Shown here piece by piece: positions 6,427 to 12,153 of a DNA stretch of 12,153 nucleotides. A program made the translations under genes and the position numbers. Every line of letters begins with the position of its first letter. The stretch's first letter is position 1. The stretch comes from Deltaproteobacteria bacterium (lineage in GTDB: Bacteria; Desulfobacterota; Desulfobacteria; Desulfobacterales; JAFDDL01), in assembly GCA_019310865.1 (NCBI GenBank), contig JAFDDL010000109.1, positions 1 to 12,153 on the forward strand, read 5' to 3'. The notes under the pieces were generated by a model that had not been told where the DNA came from, did no database searches, and saw only the letters and a list, made by a program, of their open reading frames with translations.

Positions 6427-8784
6427 TTATGGCTTTTTTATATCCAGTTTGATCATGCGAGATCTCAGTGTACTTGGCGGTAACCCTAAAACTTCAGCGG
6501 CGCCGTCTTTGCCTTGAATTACCCATTTTTTTTCATCAAGTATTGCCTTTATATAATCACGTTCAAATTCTGCGAGCGTCTTATTCAATTTTTTCTGAAC
6601 GGATTCCACCCGTGGCGAATCAAATTTCTCCGGCACTTCAAGCTTGGAACTCCGAGAGTTGATCACCGCACGTTCGATCACATTTTCTAGCTCCCTGACG
6701 TTGCCCGGCCATGAATGTTTCTCCCAGACATTTATTGTGCTTTGGGGGATATTATCGATATGTTTACCTATTTTCTTGCTGAATTTTTTGGTAAAGGCGT
6801 TTATCAGCAGGGGCAGGTCTTCCTTCCGTTTACGAAGGGGAGGAACCGTTATGGGGAATATATTCAAACGATAGTAAAGGTCTTCCCGAAACCTTCCTTT
6901 TTCAACTTCCTGTTCGAGATTTCTGTTCGTCGCCGCAATGATCCTGACATCCACCTTGATGGTACGGGAGCCGCCCATTCTCTCAAATTCACCATCCTGG
7001 ACAACCCTCAACAGCTTTGCCTGCAGATTCAACGGCAGTTCACCGATCTCATCCAGGAAAATCGTGGCGCCATCTGCAAGCTCAAATCGACCGGTCCGCT
7101 TGGCGTGCGCCCCGGTAAAAGAACCTTTTTCATGTCCGAAAAATTCGCTTTCAATGACATTTGCGGCCAGTGTGGCGCAATTTACCTTAACAAGGGGCTT
7201 GTCTTTTCTCTGGCTTGTATGGTGAATGGCCCGTGCAATCAGCTCCTTTCCCGTGCCGGTTTCACCCATCACAAGGACTATTGAATCGGTGGGCGCCACT
7301 TGTTCAACTTTGAAAAGCACATGTTGCAAGGCTTCACTCTGACCTATGATGTTTTCGAAGTTGTGCGCCAACCTGATTTCATCTCTCAGATAATTACGCT
7401 CTAATTCAATCTTATTTTTTAGCGAACGTATTTCTGAAAATGCTTTATTAAGGGATTCTTCAGATTTTTTTCTTGTTAATACATTCGTAAATATCTCCGC
7501 AACTAGCCTAAGCCTTTTCACCAGATCTTCCGGCCATGATCTGTAATCACGTATTGAACTGAAACTTAAGAATCCCAATATGTTATTTCCGACTACCAGG
7601 GGAATCCCCAAATGAGATTTATAACCTTCCTTTGAAAAATATTTTCTTTCTGATTTTGCCTCTCCAGGCAAGTCATCCAACACCCAGGGTAATATTATGG
7701 TTTCCCCGTTTTGAATTTTCTTACTATACCAAGGATATTTTCCATTTAACACCGGCCCTGATAACAACTGAGACTCCAAGGAAGAGCTCGAATGGGTAAT
7801 TTCAAAAGAGTTGCCATCGTTTAAAAACTGCGCAAGACCACTCACATCAATTTCTAAAAAATCTCCGATAATCTTAAGCCCCTCTTCAATCTTGTGGTCA
7901 ATCATTTTTGTCGGTAAATGGATGAAATTGGAAGAAAGCTTAGAAATCATTTCCTCAAAATTCAGGCGTTCAGCGATGGAAAGCGCCAGGGATTTTTCCA
8001 GGGTGATATCCCTGAAAATAAAAAGCTTCGATGGGGAAGTTTCATCTAAACCTTTAAAATTGTTTAACTGCATTCTGGCCGAAAAAAGTTTTCCGTTGCT
8101 TTTCCGACATTTGACTTCAATTCCTTCTTTTATGGTTACTGCTTTTTCAAACTCTTCAACTATCTGATTATCGCTGAACAGATCGAACATCGGCCGTAGA
8201 AGAAATTTTTTGTATGAAATTTCAAAAAGATGCACCGCCGTTTTGTTAACCGTCTGGATAATGCCTTCTTTGTCAGTGGTAATAACGGCATTAGGCGAAG
8301 AATCAAGCAGGTTTTCAAGAAATGCAGTGGACTTGGATAACTGTAGATTCAGTTTTTTGAGAAAAAGCTTATCCTGTTTGATTTCCTCAGAAGTATCAAT
8401 AATAAGGATAAAGCCTTCTCCGGAGAGCATAGGCGTTCCATATGAGACTCCCGACAGTTTTTCATCATAATATTGAGGTATAAAGTCATGATAAACAAAC
8501 ACATACGGTTTCTTCTTTTTTATCAGGTTCCAGTAACTGTTTGCAAATGTCTGGTTGCTGGGGGAATGCTTGCTAAAATTTTTACTCCAAGTTTCATGGA
8601 AAACGCTGCCGAGAACTTTTTGACGTTTTATTTTTGACAGCTTTTCCTGCTTTCGGTTCATAAGGACTACCCGGCAATCGCTGTCCAGAACCATCACACC
8701 CACCGGCAAATCATCAAGGACATTTTCCAGGAAAGCAGTTTTTTCTTTAAATTCGTTTCGCAGATTGTCATTCATATCCTTCAC
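6427..8784 (-). CDS. Sigma-54-dependent transcriptional activator (PAS-PAS-GAF-AAA+-HTH)
   Basis: A 785-residue bacterial enhancer-binding protein. Two PAS regions (about 15-135, and 150-265 beginning AFLENLLDSSPNAVITTDKE) precede a GAF domain (about 295-435) and a coiled coil (438-470). The AAA+ domain has Walker A GETGTGKE (507-514), GSFTGA (554-559) in place of the usual GAFTGA sigma-54-contacting loop, Walker B TIFLDEIGE (574-582) and RFREDLYYRLN (631-641). A Fis-type HTH closes the protein (757-781, GAAEVLGLPPSTLRSRM), similar to FhlA. There is no receiver domain, so input is probably direct ligand, redox or protein sensing rather than phosphorylation. The start is uncertain: the frame begins at a GTG (8784) with a weak SD; an ATG at 8775 is the alternative. 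It very likely controls the operon downstream on the same strand through the promoter at 6233-6248. Confidence 0.93.
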   Translation of the reverse strand: MKDMNDNLRNEFKEKTAFLENVLDDLPVGVMVLDSDCRVVLMNRKQEKLSKIKRQKVLGSVFHETWSKNFSKHSPSNQTFANSYWNLIKKKKPYVFVYHDFIPQYYDEKLSGVSYGTPMLSGEGFILIIDTSEEIKQDKLFLKKLNLQLSKSTAFLENLLDSSPNAVITTDKEGIIQTVNKTAVHLFEISYKKFLLRPMFDLFSDNQIVEEFEKAVTIKEGIEVKCRKSNGKLFSARMQLNNFKGLDETSPSKLFIFRDITLEKSLALSIAERLNFEEMISKLSSNFIHLPTKMIDHKIEEGLKIIGDFLEIDVSGLAQFLNDGNSFEITHSSSSLESQLLSGPVLNGKYPWYSKKIQNGETIILPWVLDDLPGEAKSERKYFSKEGYKSHLGIPLVVGNNILGFLSFSSIRDYRSWPEDLVKRLRLVAEIFTNVLTRKKSEESLNKAFSEIRSLKNKIELERNYLRDEIRLAHNFENIIGQSEALQHVLFKVEQVAPTDSIVLVMGETGTGKELIARAIHHTSQRKDKPLVKVNCATLAANVIESEFFGHEKGSFTGAHAKRTGRFELADGATIFLDEIGELPLNLQAKLLRVVQDGEFERMGGSRTIKVDVRIIAATNRNLEQEVEKGRFREDLYYRLNIFPITVPPLRKRKEDLPLLINAFTKKFSKKIGKHIDNIPQSTINVWEKHSWPGNVRELENVIERAVINSRSSKLEVPEKFDSPRVESVQKKLNKTLAEFERDYIKAILDEKKWVIQGKDGAAEVLGLPPSTLRSRMIKLDIKKP

Positions 8785-8813
8785 TCGTTATCTTTGTTTT
8801 ATTCCGACAAACA

Positions 8814-8831
8814 ATCCATCCATCCATCCAT
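8814..8831. repeat. (ATCC)4 tetranucleotide tract
   Basis: Four perfect ATCC units plus AT, about 30 bp upstream of the activator start. It lies outside any intact reading frame. Tracts of this type can slip during replication, but four copies is short. Confidence 0.6.
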
Positions 8832-8861
8832 ATCATAAAAACGGGGTAAAATATAATCCTC

Positions 8862-9207
8862 GCCAACACCAAACAATTGAGGGTCATCCATTACTTCCGG
8901 TACAACTGCAAAGATAGCTTAAGGGCTAGCGCCGCCATTATTTTGTATAATACCACGAACAAATAAATCTGCCAATTAATGGAGCGAAACGTAAATATCC
9001 AAATTACAGGGACGACTACGAACGGAGTCGTGTATACCAGCCTACGTGAGCCAATTCGGTCGGACACCCATCTGCCCAGCGGAGCCGTTCCCAGGCAAAC
9101 ATCATTATAGCGCTGACAATAAAGGCCGCTTGTGACAATCCATAACCGCGTTCGGTTAACAAGAACGTGGGAAAAAATGCATTAAGTGCAATTTGACCAG
9201 TTGACAT
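8862..9207 (-). pseudogene. Degenerate MFS transporter fragment
   Basis: Three successive minus-strand frames encode one MFS segment. Frame 1 (9207 to about 9098) gives ALNAFFPTFLLTERGYGLSQ then AAFIVSAIMMF. After a one-base loss near 9091-9097, frame 2 gives LGTAPLGRWVSDRIGSRRLV, containing the conserved MFS cytoplasmic-loop motif G-R-W-x-S-D-R-x-G-x-R-R, and runs on to a TAA at 8891. After another one-base loss near 8918-8924, frame 3 gives AIFAVVPEVMDDPQLFGVG. The order suits roughly TM7 to TM10/11 of the carrier's second half. Neither the N-terminal half nor the last helices are found, and in-frame stops lie just upstream of the first ATG. It is a truncated, frameshifted relic, not a short protein. 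It ends about 80 bp before the activator start. Confidence 0.78.
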
Positions 9208-9257
9208 CCGCCTGAGTTAAGCACATCACAATCCATTTCCGGACCCATTTCAGCATA

Positions 9258-9287
9258 GCGCGAACATGAAAATGTATTTTTTCGCGC
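9258..9287. repeat. Small hairpin upstream of the toxin-antitoxin promoter
   Basis: GCGCGA (9258-9263) pairs with TCGCGC (9282-9287) and encloses a 4-bp ACAT/ATGT stem capped by GAAA (9264-9275), with a 6-nt bulge on one side. No T-run follows on either strand, so it is not a terminator. Function unknown. Confidence 0.25.
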
Positions 9288-9358
9288 ATAAAAAGTCTTA
9301 CTCTATATATATTATTGGTTGCAATTAAACAACTTAGGGTTCACATGAAAATCAGAGT

Positions 9359-9386
9359 TTGACACTACACGCTAAAATGTGATACA
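9359..9386 (+). promoter_or_regulatory. Candidate sigma-70 promoter of the toxin-antitoxin operon
   Basis: A perfect -35 TTGACA (9359-9364) is followed after 16 bp by an extended -10-like TGTGATACA (9378-9386). The -10 hexamer matches TATAAT at only three positions. It lies upstream of the antitoxin SD (AAGGAG, 9410-9415), and its -10 overlaps the palindromic operator. Confidence 0.45.
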
Positions 9387-9400
9387 CGTAATTACGTGTA
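9383..9400. promoter_or_regulatory. Perfect 18-bp palindromic operator
   Basis: TACACGTAATTACGTGTA is an uninterrupted perfect palindrome 21 bp before the antitoxin ATG and overlapping the candidate -10. RHH antitoxins bind such dyads and repress their own operon, with the toxin usually modulating affinity. The palindrome is seen; autoregulation is inferred. Confidence 0.7.
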
Positions 9401-9421
9401 AAATAGACAAAGGAGCCGGAT

Positions 9422-9667
9422 ATGGAAAAACAAAACGTAACACTGTCTCTTCCAAAGAATCTGCTTCAAAAAGCAAAAATATTGGCTGCCCGTCATGAAA
9501 AATCACTAAGTGAACTCATTCGGCAATCGCTTGAAGAAAAAGTCCGACAAGAGACCGGCTATAATGCAGCAAAACAAAGACAGTTAAGGTTGCTTAAATC
9601 AGGTATGGACCTGGGAACGATGGGCAAAATAGCGACGACAAGGGAAGAACTTCATGCCAGGCGATAA
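9422..9667 (+). CDS. Ribbon-helix-helix antitoxin (VapB/CopG-like)
   Basis: An 81-residue protein with SD AAGGAG (9410-9415) 6 nt before its ATG. The N-terminal strand NVTLSLP followed by two helices (about 11-25 and 29-45, with LSELIRQSLEEKV) is a ribbon-helix-helix DNA-binding fold, which acts as a dimer on palindromic operators such as the one just upstream. The C-terminal half is charged and lacks a clear fold; in this family that part wraps and blocks the toxin. Its stop overlaps the toxin start by 14 bp, the usual arrangement of a vapBC-type operon. The assignment to an antitoxin rests on fold, size and partner; the exact VapB subfamily is not certain. Confidence 0.85.
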   Translation: MEKQNVTLSLPKNLLQKAKILAARHEKSLSELIRQSLEEKVRQETGYNAAKQRQLRLLKSGMDLGTMGKIATTREELHARR

Positions 9668-10076
9668 AATTTTTCTTGATACCAATATCCTGATATATGC
9701 CTACGATGTCACCGCCGGGGACAAGCATAAAATTGCCAACAACATTCTTGTGACGTTGTGGAAGTCAGGTACGGGTGTTTTGAGCACACAAGTACTCCAA
9801 GAATTCTTTGTCAATATCATACAAAAAATTCCAAAACCCATTGAAAAAGCGCTGGCCAAAAACATTGTTAGAGACTTTCTGAATTGGGACCTGGTTGTTA
9901 ATTACGGCGACTCAATATTGAACGCGATCGATATATCCTCAAAATATGGATATTCTTTCTGGGATTCCCTAATCATTGAAGCAGCAGGCAGAAGCGGCGC
10001 AAAAACTCTTTTAACCGAGGATCTGGCGGACAATCAAATCGTTAATCATATTACAATAAAAAATCCTTTTAAATAA
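9654..10076 (+). CDS. vapC: PIN-domain ribonuclease toxin (VapC-like)
   Basis: A 140-residue PIN-domain protein, the usual VapC size. The four acidic residues expected to hold Mg/Mn in the active site are all present: Asp9 (FLDTNILIYAYD), Glu50 (STQVLQEFF), Asp104 (SFWDSLIIEAA) and Asp123 (LLTEDL). VapC toxins cleave RNA, often tRNA or a 23S rRNA loop, and stop translation until bound by the antitoxin; the target here is unknown. The ATG overlaps the antitoxin's last codons, with AAGGGAAG (9640-9647) as SD, so the pair is translationally coupled. No frameshift or missing catalytic residue is seen, so the module looks functional although both sides hold decayed genes. Confidence 0.9.
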   Translation: MPGDKIFLDTNILIYAYDVTAGDKHKIANNILVTLWKSGTGVLSTQVLQEFFVNIIQKIPKPIEKALAKNIVRDFLNWDLVVNYGDSILNAIDISSKYGYSFWDSLIIEAAGRSGAKTLLTEDLADNQIVNHITIKNPFK

Positions 10077-10125
10077 GATATGGGGACAGGTTTTTTATGC
10101 GCGAGCCCAAAGCATCACGCATCAT

Positions 10126-10947
10126 CTAATCCCAATGCGCCGGGTTAAAAATATCATCAAAGGAAATAATATAGTCAAAAAATTCTCTTTTTACGATGGC
10201 TTCTTTTGCCCCTTCAGTAGTGATTAGTGTTTTTTCAAAAGTATAATTTTTATATCCGGCATTGTATTTTTTAAATAATTCTATCTTTTGGGCGACTTCC
10301 TTTTCAGCGCTGGATTTTACTTCTTCATCGTAGTACTTTATTTCACAAATAATTATCTTATTATCTTTTCTGATATACATCAGGTCAATCTGAAAACCCG
10401 GTATATCAGAACTTATGTTTCGATTAAAAAATGATCCTGCCCGATATTCCTTTGTCTCAATCAGGTTGAACGGTTTTAAATGTATGAGATTTTCAGATCG
10501 GTTATAAAATGCAGTATTACTCATAAATTGTCCAACGACAAAAGACGGCGATGATCCGGAAAAAATGAGTCTCAATTTTTTATTTTTTCGAAATACGTCA
10601 TCCCAGAAAGGTTTAAGCTCAGCCAGAAATTCATCCTGATAATTGGAAAGCCACTGTATCTCCTCAAAATAGAGAATCACATCCTTCTTTTCCACATATT
10701 GACTTAAAATCTCAAAAAATTCACTCCACAGATCAAGTTTAATATATCTGTATTCCTGCTCTTTCTCCGCATAATTACCAAGCCGTCTAAGACATTCGGT
10801 TATTTGCCTTTTCCTTTCTTTTTTTGCGCTTGTTTTTGTTTTTCGATCCGGTTGAAGACCTTCAAATTTAAGAACGTTTTGATTCAAAAAAAACTGCTCA
10901 ATCAATTCTGTTTTACCAACACGCCTTCGGCCATATATGACAATCAC
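10126..10947 (-). CDS. AAA+ ATPase with PD-(D/E)XK-like C-terminus, probably internally deleted
   Basis: A 273-codon frame from a GTG at 10947 encodes Walker A YGRRRVGKTEL (5-15), a Walker B-like VILYFEEIQWL (90-100), sensor-like LIFSGSSPS (127-135) and, after an abrupt change near residue 168 (about 10443), GFQIDLMYIRKDN...CEIKYY (184-206), the IDL...EIK signature of the nuclease-like C-terminal domain. Intact members of this ATPase family (COG1672/DUF234 type) are usually about 450-480 residues, with a lid and winged helix between these parts; that region is missing. Coding similarity continues upstream of the GTG (FVGRTYWWKRLQEI, starting near 11010), which is where the family normally begins, but no ATG/GTG/TTG lies there and no SD is visible. 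I read it as a decaying gene held open by chance or recent loss. Its base composition is much more AT-rich than the operon on the left. Confidence 0.68.
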   Translation of the reverse strand: MIVIYGRRRVGKTELIEQFFLNQNVLKFEGLQPDRKTKTSAKKERKRQITECLRRLGNYAEKEQEYRYIKLDLWSEFFEILSQYVEKKDVILYFEEIQWLSNYQDEFLAELKPFWDDVFRKNKKLRLIFSGSSPSFVVGQFMSNTAFYNRSENLIHLKPFNLIETKEYRAGSFFNRNISSDIPGFQIDLMYIRKDNKIIICEIKYYDEEVKSSAEKEVAQKIELFKKYNAGYKNYTFEKTLITTEGAKEAIVKREFFDYIISFDDIFNPAHWD

Positions 10948-11064
10948 AGTCGCTTCTTTTTTCTTGTCAATTTCCTGTAAGCGCTTCCACCAATAAGTTC
11001 TGCCTACAAATTGTTTATTTTTTTTATTTTATAAAATTTCATAATTAATTCATATCATCAGATT

Positions 11065-11096
11065 TTTAGCCAAAAAAATAAATATTTTTTGGCTGA
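11065..11096. repeat. Hairpin 1 of the TTAGCCAA repeat cluster
   Basis: AGCCAAAAAA (11068-11077) and TTTTTTGGCT (11085-11094) form a perfect 10-bp stem with a 7-nt loop, extendable by one G-T and one A-T pair. It lies between the start of the ATPase remnant and the second hairpin. Confidence 0.65.
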
Positions 11097-11114
11097 TAAC
11101 TACATAAACAGAAC

Positions 11115-11152
11115 TTATTAGCCAAGAATTTATTTTATTTCTTGGCTAATAA
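11115..11152. repeat. Hairpin 2 of the TTAGCCAA repeat cluster
   Basis: TTATTAGCCAAGAA (11115-11128) and TTCTTGGCTAATAA (11139-11152) form a perfect 14-bp stem with a 10-nt loop. This is the strongest hairpin in the window. No T-run adjoins it on either strand, so a simple terminator is not favoured. Confidence 0.72.
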
Positions 11153-11167
11153 TTAATTATAATACTA

Positions 11168-11182
11168 TTATTAGCCAAAAAA
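11168..11182. repeat. Third TTAGCCAA repeat, alternative pairing arm
   Basis: TTATTAGCCAAAAAA repeats the left arm of hairpin 2. Its first 11 bases are the exact reverse complement of 11142-11152 (TTGGCTAATAA), so it can compete with the left arm of hairpin 2 for the same partner. Confidence 0.55.
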
Positions 11183-11439
11183 TCAGGTGTTTTTTAATGT
11201 ACATTCAAACATGTAAGTGGTGATGTGGATGCAAATGCCGGAAATTATGGGTGTGAGTAGTGACAGTAGAGGTTTTCGAAAGATGTCGTTTCAGTCATGG
11301 TTTGCACCTTTCGATTCATAAGATCAGGACCGCTGATGCCTCAGCCCGTCATAGTCCCTTGTCCGTGCGATGTCCGCTTTCAGGGTTTTACAGGCGTAAC
11401 AAAGAACGCCGGCGCTGATTACATAGAATCACTTGTGAC
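11183..11439. other. Intergenic stretch without a convincing gene
   Basis: About 257 bp between the repeat cluster and the peptidase stop codon. I see only short frames on both strands, none with recognisable family features. A 17-codon minus frame (11245-11298) has an SD-like AAAGGTG but nothing more. A small imperfect dyad (11426-11441) overlaps the peptidase stop and has no T-run. The stretch may contain remnants of lost sequence. Confidence 0.4.
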
Positions 11440-12153
11440 TCATAGGGGAGACACGCGCTGGGAGCTCACGGTGACCTCCGTCGGCGGCGCTTCGCCCATC
11501 AGATGCTCAACGAAATAATCCCAGGTTCGCTGAACCACATACCCTTCGGAACCGGCGGCATGGGTCTGGTTGGGCAAGCACATCAGATCGTAAGGCTTGT
11601 TGGCCTTGATCAAGGCGTCGATGAGGCGAAAGGCCTGGGTCTGGTGGACGTTCTCGTCCATGTCGCCATAGACGATCATGAGCTTGCCCTTGAGGTTTTT
11701 CGCCATGGCGGTGATGTCGAGCGTTTCCCAGTTCTTCGGTGATTCATCCGGTCGGGTCATATGCCGGGAGCCGTCCGCGTATTCGGGGATACCGACCATG
11801 TTTTCGAACCCGGGATACGAGGCCGCATAGTCGTACACACCGGCGCCGGAGACGGCCACATGGTAAAACTCCGGCCGACTCAAAATGGCCTGGGCGGAAA
11901 AAGTCCCGCCCCAGGACCAGCCGAATATGCCCACCCGTTCCGAGTCCATTTCCGGGTGACGCTCCGCCAATTGGCGGATGGCAGCGATGTGGTCGTCGAT
12001 TCCCACCCGGGTGAATTCCGTGTATCCGGCATCGCGAAAGGCGTTATATCGGCCGGGGGTGCCGCGACCGTCGGTGACCACCACGGCAAATCCGAGCCGT
12101 GCAAGCGCATTCTTGCCGATGGGATTTCCGCTTTTATAGGCATCGACAAAGTT
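11440..12153 (-). CDS. S9-family serine peptidase, C-terminal catalytic domain (N-terminus beyond window)
   Basis: The frame is open from the right window edge to a TGA at 11440-11442, giving 237 residues of an alpha/beta-hydrolase domain. The catalytic triad can be placed: nucleophile Ser80 in GWSWGG (78-83), Asp166 in YGDMDENV and His198 in PNQTHAAG (numbers from the first visible residue). VVVTDGRGTPGR (24-35) is the conserved stretch ahead of the nucleophile in prolyl oligopeptidase/dipeptidyl-peptidase IV relatives. An N-terminal beta-propeller is expected upstream but is not visible. Probable role: cleavage of short peptides after proline or small residues, often in the periplasm; location cannot be judged without the N-terminus. 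Codon use is clearly more GC-rich than in the ATPase gene next to it, and 250 bp separate them, so they are unlikely to be co-transcribed by design. Confidence 0.88.
   Translation of the reverse strand, partial: NFVDAYKSGNPIGKNALARLGFAVVVTDGRGTPGRYNAFRDAGYTEFTRVGIDDHIAAIRQLAERHPEMDSERVGIFGWSWGGTFSAQAILSRPEFYHVAVSGAGVYDYAASYPGFENMVGIPEYADGSRHMTRPDESPKNWETLDITAMAKNLKGKLMIVYGDMDENVHQTQAFRLIDALIKANKPYDLMCLPNQTHAAGSEGYVVQRTWDYFVEHLMGEAPPTEVTVSSQRVSPL

Noticed and set aside
6715..7284. Plus-strand frame of 189 codons
   Set aside because: It is antisense to the AAA+ core of the sigma-54 activator, where the minus strand carries all the catalytic motifs.
11065..11182. CRISPR-like array
   Set aside because: The repeated arms are inverted palindromes with irregular short gaps, not direct repeats with uniform unique spacers, and no cas gene is present.
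11245..11298. 17-codon minus-strand frame MTETTSFENLYCHYSHP with SD-like AAAGGTG
   Set aside because: It is too short for family assignment and has no context; it could be the broken front of a lost gene but cannot be supported.
11426..11441. Dyad GAATCAC-TT-GTGACTC as a terminator of the peptidase gene
   Set aside because: The stem has a mismatch, overlaps the stop codon, and no T-run follows in the direction of transcription.
11297..11518. Plus-strand frame of 73 codons
   Set aside because: Its second part is antisense to the peptidase gene and the first part has no recognisable feature.

Overview
The window reads as a piece of a Gram-negative, probably deltaproteobacterial (Desulfobacterota-like) chromosome. 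The basis is outer-membrane and periplasmic genes with cleavable signal peptides, a sigma-54 (RpoN) promoter and enhancer-binding activator, and a DUF1329/DUF1302/RND/YCF48 gene set of a kind common in environmental proteobacteria. The taxonomic call is an inference from gene content only.

Left half (1-8784). All genes lie on the minus strand. Read in transcription order they are: a PAS-PAS-GAF-AAA+-HTH sigma-54 activator (6427-8784); a 288-bp regulatory gap (6139-6426) holding a good GG-N10-GC sigma-54 promoter, a perfect IHF consensus match and candidate upstream activator sites; then a tightly spaced operon of a secreted YCF48-type beta-propeller (5152-6138), an MMPL/RND inner-membrane exporter (2797-5148), a DUF1302 outer-membrane beta-barrel (1119-2705) and a DUF1329 periplasmic protein (1-1036, cut by the window edge). 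The simplest reading is a trans-envelope pathway for a hydrophobic cargo, switched on by the adjacent activator. The cargo cannot be told from the sequence.

Middle and right (8785-11439). This is a decayed, accessory-looking zone. It has an MFS transporter fragment with two single-base frameshifts (8862-9207), an apparently intact RHH antitoxin/PIN toxin pair with a perfect 18-bp operator palindrome (9359-10076), and an AT-rich AAA+ ATPase gene that has lost its normal start and its central region (10126-10947). Upstream of the ATPase is a cluster of TTAGCCAA inverted repeats that can form alternative hairpins (11065-11182). About 250 bp without a convincing gene follow.

Right end (11440-12153). 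A more GC-rich gene on the minus strand encodes the C-terminal catalytic domain of an S9-family (prolyl oligopeptidase/DPP IV-like) serine peptidase. Its N-terminal part lies beyond the window.

The most interesting item is the sigma-54-controlled YCF48-MMPL-DUF1302-DUF1329 module with its readable promoter. The protein families are known but their joint role is poorly defined. I saw no CRISPR array, rRNA, tRNA or intact transposase.
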